Positions 48,003-57,084 of a stretch of DNA of 64,000 nt are shown one piece after another. The stretch lies in the NCBI GenBank assembly GCA_025201375.1, contig JAIWZP010000019.1, positions 463,592-527,591 of the forward strand. Reading direction: 5' to 3'. A model generated the notes under the pieces. It saw nothing but the letters and a program-made list of their open reading frames with translations. It was not told where the DNA came from and ran no database searches. Origin of the DNA: Gongronella butleri. Taxonomy: Eukaryota; Mucoromycota; Mucoromycetes; Mucorales; Cunninghamellaceae. Position numbers and translations under genes: made by a program. Within the stretch, counting starts at the first letter, position 1, and every line of letters begins with the position of its first letter.

Positions 48003-49289
48003 ATGAGTGACAAGACCGCAGACAAGCTCCAAGACACGCCACCTGCAAGCGCCACGTTGGAGCCAGATACGGAGACTGCGCCTCCAGTGTCGTTGCCAGC
48101 GGAAGAGACGCCGGCGGGCGAGGAAACGAACGAAACGAACGAAGAAAACGACGAGGACCCTGGTGTGCGCACGCTGCGTGACGCCTTCCCCACACTTGAT
48201 GTCGATATTATCCAGGCCATTCTTGCCACGCACGGCGGCAACGTCGAGCAGGCGTTTGACAGTCTTTTGAGCATGTCGGACCCAAACTATCAGCCTGCAC
48301 CTTCGTCGGACGGCGAGCTCGCCAAGTCGCAGCAAGAAAAGGATGACGAGGCCTTGGCACGCCAGCTCGCTAGCGAATACGACCAGCAGTTACGTCAGCA
48401 GCAGCAACAGCAACAGCAACAGGACTCGGGCTTCAATTTTGAACGTATGCATTTGAGTATATTTTCGCGTCACGTCGCGTTTCTCACTCGTTTTTTTTTT
48501 CCCCACTTTTTTTTTCATTGATAGAGGAATTGCCGGTGATCAAGGAACGGGTCATGGAGGCGGGTGCTGGTACGTGAAAATCGCCTTGTACGACGCGTCG
48601 TTTCACCAACATTTCCTTTTTTTAATATGTTGTAGCCGCCAAAAAGAAGCTGATGGGTTTCTACAATTCGTTTATGGAGCAATCGAACAACAATGCTCCT
48701 GGGACGGCCACCTCTTCGCAGCAGTAAACCAATGATTCCATTCAAAAAAAGCAAAATCTCACTTTTTTTTATTTTAACCAGGCCCTCGGCGCAGCAATCG
48801 CGATATCAGCCGGCCGACCGCCTTGCGAACGATCTTGCCAATGTAAACATCTCAGACCGGCAGCCAGAAGTGGAGGATGATGCGGCATTTGCGCGGCGCC
48901 TTGCTCTGGAAGATGCACAGCTCGAGCGATTAGCCGCTCAGCGCCGACGCCAAGAGCAAGCAGGCAAAGCCCCGGCAACCACGAGCCCCACCAATACCAA
49001 GACGCGCATTGAGGACGACGAGGATGAACAAGAAGGTAAAACAAAAAAAAAAAAATGCGGAGCAATGACCCGAAAACGTGCTCATTTCTGGTTTTTCGAC
49101 TTTTTTTTTTTTTTTTTAGTGACCTTCACGACACCTGGGCACTCGTCTGCTTTTGATTCGCCTGCAAAGGGCTACAATGTGAAAGACCAACCTCTTTTAG
49201 GTAAGCGCTTGCGCAGTAATAACAATGAAATCACGATTGACGCGTATTTTTTTTTTCGATTCTTCACAGATGAAGTGGACAAGCAATGA
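48003..49289 (+). CDS. CUE-domain ubiquitin-binding protein (Cue5/Don1-like)
   Basis: Six exons from the ATG at 48003 (exon 1 to 48444), with the last tiny exon ending in DEVDKQ. Exon junctions all fit phase 1 or 2. An acidic, disordered N-terminus precedes a CUE domain at about residues 57-100 (VRTLRDAFPTLDVDIIQAIL...GNVEQAFDSLLSMSDP), which binds ubiquitin. Two copies of a similar helix follow, DDEALARQLASEYDQQL and DDAAFARRLALEDAQLE, resembling inverted ubiquitin-interacting (MIU) helices; this is my inference. A conserved segment (PVIKERVMEAGAAAKKKLM, FYNSFMEQ) lies between them. In yeast Cue5 links ubiquitinated aggregates to Atg8 in selective autophagy; a similar adaptor role is plausible. 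A poly-Gln run ends exon 1. Confidence 0.85.
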
Positions 49290-49691
49290 TTTTTGGATGT
49301 CGCTCCATCGATACCCAAGATGCTCTCTCTTTTTATGTGCTACGGGATCCATACCCAATGCGATTTCCATCCGCACAAGCAGCCGTTGTCGTCAAATATT
49401 AAAAAGGAGCGAGTCTCTTTGAATTTTTTTCTTGGGTGGGGAGAAGCAATGGCTATTTCACTGTGAGTCCGCCTTGCCAGTGATGACCATGGCACAATTC
49501 ATGAGGATAAAAAGGGTGATTTCGGTGGGAAAAGAAGGCATTTATGCAAAAAATGAAAGAAATTGGCGGGGCCGGGCGGCGCGGAGCGTGAAACAAGCCA
49601 CCGATTAAAAAAAAAAAAAGGCGACGCTTTGCCTGTCATTTCTTTTTCTTCTTTGTCTCTTTTTTTTTTAAACTTTTTTTTTTTTCACGCT
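49290..49691. other. Spacer before RPA135, no gene seen
   Basis: A 402-bp spacer with C/T-rich and poly-T tracts in the last 70 bases, as before most starts in this window. It should carry the CUE gene 3' end and the RPA135 promoter. Confidence 0.45.
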
Positions 49692-52600
49692 ATGCCTCCT
49701 CCCACGTTCCGCACGCTTGAGCGCGAAGAGGCTTTCTCGCATCCTTCTGGCACGGAGTTCAAGACGCCGCTGATTCAGGAAGCGACGCGTCCTCATGTGG
49801 ATTCTTTCAACAATCTGTTCGAGTTGCAAGACAAGCAAGGACTTTTGCATTTGGCTGTGAAGGATATTGGCGTTCAAACGTACTTTGATCGCACGAGCAA
49901 CCTTCACGAGGCGCCTGACGGGACGCCTTTGGGCAACAAGTTCACGTATTGGGTGGAGGACCCGCGTCTGTACCCTGCCATGGTGAATGAGAAGGATATT
50001 AGTACGTTGAAACGCCAGATCTACCCAAGCGAGTGTCGCGAGCGCGGAGCGACGTACCGCGGTCGTTTCCAGGTGAAGCTTTGCTGGCGCGTCAACGACG
50101 GGCCCATGCAGACGGAAATTCGCGAATTGGGCCAAGTTCCCATTATGGTCCGATCCAATCGCTGCCACTTGCACGGCATGTATCCCAAGCAGCTTGTGCA
50201 GCATCATGAAGATCCCGACGAAGCGGGTGGTTATTTCATCGTCAATGGTATCGAGAAGCTCGTCCGTCTGCTCATTGTCCCTCGCCGCAATCACGCCACC
50301 GCCCTGATGCGTAGCTCATACCAGAAACGTGGTCCCAATTACTCGTCTTATGGTGTTTACGTCCGATCCGCGCGCCCCGACGAATCCACCATGACAAACA
50401 CCGTCCATTACCTCAACGACGGCAATGCCATGTTCCGCTTCGCCTGGCGCAAGCAGGAATACCTGATCCCCGTCGTTCTCATCATCAAGTCGCTCGTCGA
50501 CGTGTCCGACAAGGAGATTTTCGATGCTCTCATCCAGGGCGACGTCAACAACACCTTCCTGACCGACCGTGTCGAACTCATGCTGCGCTCCTTCAAGGAC
50601 GAGGGACTCAACACCCACCTGGCTTGCTTGGCGCATATTGGCGAGCGCTTCCGCATTGTCATGGGCTTTGCCGATGACATGTCCGATATCGACATTGGTC
50701 GCGAAATGATGCGTCGCATCATCCTGGTCCATCTCGATGACAATTACGACAAATTCAACATGATCATGTATGGAGAATTGGACGCGCTGCAAAAAAAAAA
50801 AGCGTGCCACTCACCCGTTTTTTCTTGATTTTTAGCTTCATGATCCGCAAATTGTATGCTGTTGTGTCTGGTGCGTGCGCCCCCGACAACCCAGATGCCG
50901 CGCAACACCAAGAAGTCCTCTTGGGTGGCCACTTGTACGCCATGATCCTCAAGGAAAAGCTGCAAGATTGGACTTATGCCATCCAGCAGCAATTCAACAC
51001 GGAATTGCGCTTCAACAAGACCAAATTTGATCTGCAAGACCGTAAGTTATCCCATTGGATGATGAGTGGCATCATGCTCTCGACGTCCCATTGACATTTT
51101 TTTTATAGGCAATTACGTGCTCAATGTCCTTCGCAAGGTGCCCTCCGACATTGGTCTCAAGATGAGCTACTTTTTGGCCACTGGCAACCTTGTTTCCAAG
51201 ACGGGCTTGGATTTGCAACAGGTACGATCTTGCGTGCCATCGATGGGTGTGACGCGACCTGACACGTTTTTCCCCCCTTTTTTGTCCTTTTCCCATTTTT
51301 CCTAGTTCTCGGGCTTTACGATTGTGGCTGAAAAGCTGAATTTCTATCGCTTCATCTCGCATTTCCGGTGTATCCATCGTGGTGCTTTCTTTGCAACGCT
51401 CAAGACGACAAGTGTGCGCAAATTGCGTCCCGAGGGCTGGGGTTTCTTGTGCCCCGTGCACACACCCGATGGCTCGCCATGCGGTCTGCTCAACCACTTG
51501 GCGCACAAGTGTAAGGTGGTGACGGACCACGTGGACGCGTCGCATTTCCCTTCATTGTTGTCGTCGCTCGGTGTGTCGCAAGCCGTTCTGCACTCGATGG
51601 CGCGCCCCGACGACATCCCTGTCATGCTCGACGGCCGCATTGTCGGCTGGTGCACGCCCAACACGGCGGCCAAGGTCGCGTCGGCTCTCAAGGTGCTGCG
51701 CTGTACGGGCCAAAAGGGCGTGCCCTTCAATCTCGAGGTTGCCATGGTGCCCACGTCATACGGCGGCGAATACCCGGGTCTCTACCTCTTCTCGGGCCTC
51801 TCGCGCTTCATGCGCCCCGTTAAGTTCCTGGGCAACGGCCACACAGACATGATTGGCTCCTTTGAGCAGGTCTACATGGACATTGCTTGTATGGACGATG
51901 AAGTTGTCCCCGGCGTCACCACCCACCAGGAATTCGCTCCCACCGACGTCCTCTCCATCATTGCCAACATGACCCCCTTCTCCGACTTTAACCAGTCCCC
52001 GCGTAACATGTACCAGTGCCAGGTAAAAAAAAAAAAAAAAAAAATGAAAAAAATGAAAAAAACGGAAAAAAAATGACGATTTGCTCACCCCAATGACCTT
52101 TTTTAAATAAATAGATGGGCAAGCAGACAATGGGTACGCCCTCATCGTCGTTCAATCACCGCACAGACAACAAAATGTACCGCATCCAGACGGGCCAGAC
52201 GCCTGTTGTGCGCCCCGACCTGCACAATGACTACAATTTGGATGGCTACCCGCAGGGCGCCAATGCCATTGTGGCGGTGATTTCGTACACGGGTTACGAC
52301 ATGGAAGACGCCATGATTCTCAACAAATCGGCCCACGAGCGCGGCTTTGGCTACGGCACCGTGTACAAAAACGAGGTGATTGATCTGGCGCGTTATCGCA
52401 CGCGTGGCGACGACATTACGCACCACTTTAGTCTTGACAAGCGCGGCGAGCGTCTGTGCAAGGACAAGCTGGGCTCCGACGGTCTGCCGCACGTGGGCGT
52501 GTTGTTGCGCGCGGGTGATCCCATGTATTCGGTGGTGGACGTGACCACGGGCAAGGCCGAGGTCAAGCGCTACAAGGGCCCCGAAGATGCCTTTGTCGAC

Positions 52601-53455
52601 GAGGTGCGTGTGCTGGGCAGTGACAATGCCAACGAGGAATTGCAGCGCGTGATGATCAAGCTGCGCATTCCGCGTTCGCCCGTGATTGGTGACAAATTCT
52701 CGAGTCGTCACGGTCAAAAGGGTGTGTGCTCGCAAAAATGGCCCGCCGTCGACATGCCCTTCACGGAATCAGGCATGCAACCCGATGTCATCATCAATCC
52801 TCACGCTTTCCCTTCGCGTATGACCATCGGCATGTTCGTCGAGAGCTTGGCCGGCAAGGCCGGTGCTCTCCATGGCCACTCGCAGGATTCAACCCCGTTC
52901 AAATTCAACGAAAAATTCACCGCCGCCGATTTCTTTGGCGAGCAGCTTCTCCAGGCCGGCTACAGCTACCACGGCAACGAGCCCATGTACTCGGGCATCA
53001 CAGGCGAGGAATTGCGCATGGATATTTACATTGGCGTCGTCTTTTACCAACGTCTCCGCCACATGGTCAATGACAAGTTCCAGGTCCGTACCACCGGCCC
53101 CGTCCACAATCTCACACAGCAGCCCGTCAAGGGTCGCAAGCGCGCTGGTGGTATCCGCTTTGGTGAAATGGAGCGCGATTCGTTGCTCGCTCACGGTACA
53201 TCCTATCTGCTGCAAGATCGTCTCATGAACTGCTCAGATTACTCCCAGGCACACGTCTGTCGCCTCTGTGGTTCCGTCCTCTCCCCCATCTGCACAAAGA
53301 TCGTCTCGTCCCTGGGCAACAGACGCACTTACGAGTGCCGCACCTGCCAGACCTCAAAGGGCATCGACCTCGTCGCCCTCCCCTACGTCTTCCGCTACCT
53401 CTCCACGGAGCTGATCAGCATGGGCATCCGCATGAACCTCGGCGTCAAGCCATAG
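49692..53455 (+). CDS. RPA135: RNA polymerase I second-largest subunit
   Basis: Catalytic beta-type subunit of RNA polymerase I, acting in nucleolar transcription of rRNA. Exons 49692-50767, 50836-51041, 51109-51221, 51306-52022 and 52115-53455 join in phase to 1150 residues, as expected. Pol I rather than Pol II is indicated by the N-terminus PHVDSFNNLFELQDKQGLL and AVKDIG, the short lobe region, and the C-terminal zinc site CRLCG...YECRTCQ. Core motifs: GGYFIVNGIEKLVRLL, CPVHTPDGSPCGLLNHL, GYDMEDAMILNKSA, GDKFSSRHGQKGV, and PSRMTIGMFVESLAGK. The first junction (AT/GTATGG ... TTTTTAG/C) restores FNMIIFMIRKLYA. An AATAAA-like site lies about 115 bp after the stop. Confidence 0.95.
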
Positions 53456-53794
53456 ATTATTTCTCTTATCAACTCACCCTCCTTCATCCCATCTTTTTCC
53501 TTTTTCCTTCATCCATTTGTATATCATCTTTTCATTTTTACGTTCTTGATGGCATTTTACCAACACAAATAAAAAAATTTGAACGCTTTAATCCCTTGTT
53601 GACAAAAAAAAATCAAGGCATCTAGTAGTCCCTTGCTTTGTTGACGCGTTTTGCACGTAGAGAAATCGACTGCGGCAGGCTGCTAGCCCGCTTGATCTTG
53701 CGCCTCAATTTTTGGGCACACTGAAAATCCAAGTCCGTCAAGCGCTTGCCCAGTGCTTGTCAAAATGCAGGCAAAGAGGTCGGCCGATCGCCGC

Positions 53795-53838
<44 letters not shown>

Positions 53839-54189
53839 CCCATGAATCGTGCTGTTCTCAACGACCATGCGTCCATGCCAGCAAGCTCTGGTTTGAGTAA
53901 ACATTTGACGGCAAAGACGGAGCCAATGCAAGACCATATCACTATGCAATTCGACTCCAATCAACCATTTGTAAAATGTTCAGCCCCATTTTTCTCGACT
54001 ACAAACAAGGGCGACCCACAATGCTTTTTAAGTTTCAAAAGGCATCTGTTGAATGTCTACCGAATGAGACCAGTTTCACCGATGGATGGCCAAAACTTGC
54101 AAAGAAAATTCACTTTTTCAACAAAATCTTTAACGATGATTTTCCGGACAACGGCCTAGTCGACCTGTGATTTTTATATCAGAATTACC

Positions 54190-54467
54190 AACAAACTGGA
54201 AGGGGGGAAGCATCTAATGGGATGACTTGCAGCGCACTGGAGGCGTGCCAAGCTTATGTTAAAAAATGGCCATCCCAGAGCTTCAAAATCAAAATCGAAA
54301 AAATGGGTCTCCAGATTTCCTCCAAACAAACTGTTCGTATCGATTCTGTCGTGGCGATCCTAAGACCTAATTTTCATTGATTAAAAATTCGTGACTGTAC
54401 CCCTTGGAAAATCAGTGGAAAATCGTGCCTTTTGCAATTCGACATGGAGCGCCATCGAGTGCTTTCA
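54190..54467 (-). repeat. Dispersed repeat family, copy 5 (truncated, inverted)
   Basis: Inverted. Block C traces (CTTCAAAATCAAAATCG, GGGTCTCCAGATTT) lie close to block A traces (GTGGCGATCCTAAGACC, GTACCCCTTGGAAAATC), so block B is largely missing. The MITE at 54476 interrupts its block A end: sequence resumes after the target duplication with AAACTTTGACTCGG. Confidence 0.5.
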
Positions 54468-54475
54468 GCTTCACG
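54468..54475 (+). repeat. 8-bp target duplication, left of MITE
   Basis: GCTTCACG, repeated exactly at 54946-54953 on the other side of the element. Eight base pairs is the hAT superfamily size. Confidence 0.85.
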
Positions 54476-54945
54476 TAGGGATGTTAAATCGAGAATCTCG
54501 CTCGAAAATCTCGAGGGTTCGAGACGAGATCGAGACGATCGAGACGACCTGAATCTCGCTCGTCTCGATCGACAAGAAAGTAAAATCTCGCTCGTCTCGC
54601 TCGAATCTCGAACAAAAAAAATTAGGTTAGGTGTAATGTTTCATCATGTATTTTAGATTAGTGGTGTGGTGCAATGGGAAAAAGCTTTGTCTTGGCCCTC
54701 AGGATGTGAAAGGTTCAACTCTTGTCTTTGTGTCGACTTTTTTTGGTGGATTTTTTTTCACCCCACCAGACAAGGTTTTGAAGAAAAATGCTCGAGTTTT
54801 GTCATGTCACATTCTCGAATCTCGCTCGAATCTCGCTCGATCTCGACCACGAGAATTTCGATCGAGATCGAGATGACCCAAAATTTTGTCGAGACGAGAC
54901 GAGACAAGGTGAATCTCGTCTCGCTCGCTCGAATTAACAACCCTA
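54476..54945. mobile_element. hAT-type MITE with internal Pol III promoter boxes
   Basis: A 470-bp non-autonomous element. Terminal inverted repeats are TAGGGATGTTAAATCGAG at the left and TAGGGTTGTTAATTCGAG (reverse complement) at the right, 16 of 18 identical. Both flanks carry the 8-bp duplication GCTTCACG. Subterminal regions are packed with TCTCG/CTCG repeats on both strands, as in many hAT elements where transposase binds. The middle (about 54660-54750) has a perfect A-box consensus (TGGTGCAATGG, 54667-54677) and B-box consensus (GGTTCAACTC, 54712-54721), 45 bp apart, followed by a T7 at about 54739. It looks like a tRNA-derived or SINE-like core inside MITE ends. No transposase is coded; a hAT transposase elsewhere must mobilise it. 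Confidence 0.85.
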
Positions 54946-54953
54946 GCTTCACG
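54946..54953 (+). repeat. 8-bp target duplication, right of MITE
   Basis: GCTTCACG, identical to 54468-54475. Confidence 0.85.
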
Positions 54954-55031
54954 AAACTTTGACTCGGAGGGCATTTTGCCCCTTTTCTTTTCAGAACAAA
55001 GATATAAACCGGAGGTTGATCGGGCCGTTGA

Positions 55032-55091
55032 TATCTCTTAACGCCCTAGCTTTAGCGACGGGCTTACTATAAGACACTAGCAGTCTGCTCC
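55032..55091 (+). repeat. DIRS terminal inverted repeat, outer arm
   Basis: A 60-bp perfect inverted repeat of 55242-55301. It begins TATCTCTTAACGCCC and ends CAGTCTGCTCC. The arms flank 150 bp of non-coding sequence with short A-rich and G-rich tracts. The 20-mer GCAGTCTGCTCCCTCTGGGT overlapping its end (55080-55099) recurs in direct orientation at 55311-55330. Confidence 0.9.
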
Positions 55092-55241
55092 CTCTGGGTT
55101 TTCAATCTTCTCCGATTTAATGAACAAGCACAAAAGAAATTTTTTTGAGAGCGCCCTGGATGCAACTCTATCTTTTCTGAAGTGAACAAAAAGGAACAAC
55201 AAAAACAACAAACTAGAAGGAGGGGGGGAGGGTCATGCACC

Positions 55242-55301
55242 GGAGCAGACTGCTAGTGTCTTATAGTAAGCCCGTCGCTAAAGCTAGGGCGTTAAGAGAT
55301 A
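55242..55301 (-). repeat. DIRS terminal inverted repeat, inner arm
   Basis: Reverse complement of 55032-55091 without mismatch. It overlaps the 3' end of the tyrosine recombinase reading frame (stop at 55292). Confidence 0.9.
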
Positions 55302-56202
55302 AGACACAGCGCAGTCTGCTCCCTCTGGGTGTCGTCCAGAGTGATCGCACTGAAATTGGTCATGGTGGACGAGGAGATGCGATAAAAGTGGTAGAACATC
55401 TCCTTGGAGGACCAAGAACCACGGGCCACAATGTCGTCTATGGGCGTACCTGCCAGAGCCGCGATCGTGGCGCCCAATGCGCGTGCCTTGGGGACCGGAA
55501 GGGAGGCGGGCTCGCGTCGTACGTGTCGCATGACCTCGCGTACATTGTTACTGATGGTGGTCGCGAGGATGGGGGCGTCAGATTTGCCCGTAATGCGGCG
55601 AAAAAGAGGCGTGACACTAATGCGTGGATCGATGGGGTGCGGATGGCGCGTGGTCGGGCGGCCGAGGCGATCGTAGTAGGCGCGGAGCGCGCGAACGGGA
55701 CAAATGGCTGGATCGTCGTGTTTGTCCAAGGTGATCGACTTGACGTAACGTTGGCCACCCCGTCGTTCCTTCGGGGCGACCATGGCGAGACGGATGGCTG
55801 GGGCGGGCTCGAGAAAAACGGATTGACCCAGGTCAATACGGGCCATATCCGATGGGCGGAGGAAACCGACCATTGCTGTCAACCAAGCAGCCTTGCGCGA
55901 GAGATTGCGCATGGACATGGTCTCGTTGCGACCCAAAGACCGGATGTACACGAGGGCGGGGCCAATGTCGTACGAGCCATCCTTCAATGGCTGCACGACC
56001 TCGGCGCGCAGGTCGGATTGGAACTCCAGCATGAGGGGATCGGCGGACAAGGCTGCGCGCTTAGCGGCGGGGAGCAGGCGACGGACAATGCCTAACTCGT
56101 TGAGCGTGGTCGCCGGGATCCAAGAGCGCGCTTGGGCTTGCGCCCAAATGAAATCCAAAACGTTGGTGACAGAGGGGTCATCGGGATCAATCGGTGAATC
56201 CT
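55292..56202 (-). pseudogene. DIRS tyrosine recombinase, catalytic part, cut by MULE
   Basis: About 300 residues of the DIRS tyrosine recombinase downstream of the MULE insertion. Features: core-binding region (WIPATTLNELGIVRRLLPAA), first catalytic Arg in VGFLRPSDMARI, a basic beta-hairpin region (APKERRGGQRYVKSI), second-Arg region PKARALGATIAALAG, and the C-terminal GSWSSKEMFYHFYR with the expected Trp and nucleophile Tyr. The His of a standard H-x-x-R box is not obvious (Pro at that place). The open frame runs on upstream into the MULE repeat (to 56362), but those residues are not part of the recombinase. The remaining N-terminal coding lies at 61274 and beyond, in the same frame. Confidence 0.85.
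56194..56202 (+). repeat. 9-bp target duplication, left of MULE
   Basis: GTGAATCCT, repeated exactly at 61274-61282. Nine base pairs is the typical Mutator/MULE length. Confidence 0.93.
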
Positions 56203-56909
56203 GGTGAAATTCAATTAGCCGTACCTCTACTTTTTTTTGGGGACTTTGCAAAAATTTAGTGATTTTCTCTCCCTTCTTATACCCATGATTCTTTGGATGC
56301 CCTTGGTTGTTTATTGTGTTGGCCTTGGTGCCCTTGGGTGTTTCCCTGGTCTGCTTGTCCATTGGCTTTTAACTCGGAGGCTGCCCAAGCACTATCAATT
56401 GAACCCCAATGCTCCAAAGTCGGTGTGGGATATTGTAGTCAAACGGCATGCTGCCAGTATGGTGATGCCTTTTTTTTTGCTGATGACTTTCTTCAAGGTT
56501 AGAGGAACACGATGCACTTTCCCTGGTCTCATTTGACCCAGCCATTGTGGAGATACACGCGATCAAAGATATTCAAAAAAAGAGGGGCAAATCTGGCCAA
56601 GTTGCTTTTTAATGCCCAGCGCCTGAGCCTAATTTGAAGAATCGCGAAATTGGATTTCTTTTTTTGCTCTTTTTTTTGCCCTCAAGGCCTGTGTGTATGA
56701 ATCAAACGACAAAAACGACGTTCCATGGCCTTCCTTGTGTTAAAGGACGCCGTCCTCAGGCTTGGTGGGCACGACGCTTGGCGGATCCAACAAGTAGTCA
56801 GTCAGGCAGGTATGACTTCAAAAAAAAAGAGGACACCGTCCATCCGAATCAACTCAATGACATCATAAAAATAAAGTCTATGCTATGCCACCCTTCTATT
56901 GGCTGCTGA
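56203..56909 (+). repeat. MULE terminal inverted repeat, left
   Basis: Matches 60567-61273 in inverted orientation. It contains an outward-in open frame at 56237-56536 coding a hydrophobic 99-residue peptide that ends at an AAG/GTTAGA donor-like site, and a second frame at 56634-56909. Similarity continues with substitutions to about 56965. Confidence 0.9.
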
Positions 56910-57084
56910 ATCCCCCCAAAAAAAAGGGGCGAACGCGGAAAACGGGCGACGCCTTTCTTTCCTTAATTTTTTTTTTACTTTTTCTTGTCCATCTTCTCGT
57001 GCTTCTCCACTTTTTTATTGAATAAACAGCTTACTTTCGGCCAAACTTTTGTTGCAGCATTTCTTGGCCACTCCCCACTCGTGA

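Larger units (their letters stand above)
53456..54475. other. Spacer with A42 tract and repeat copy 5
   Basis: The 3' flank of RPA135, then a 42-base uninterrupted A-run (53796-53837), then AT-rich sequence containing the degraded repeat copy 5 (about 54190-54467). No gene is supported; a 137-codon frame running through the A-tract is not credible. Confidence 0.5.

Noticed and set aside
49692..53455. Assignment as RPB2 (RNA polymerase II)
   Set aside because: The N-terminal region and C-terminal zinc site follow the Pol I RPA135 pattern rather than RPB2.
54667..54721. A genuine tRNA gene inside the MITE
   Set aside because: A and B boxes are perfect but no closed cloverleaf with a 7-bp acceptor stem could be drawn; treated as a tRNA-like promoter only.
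55235..56095. 286-codon plus-strand open frame
   Set aside because: Antisense to the DIRS tyrosine recombinase, whose motifs support the minus strand.
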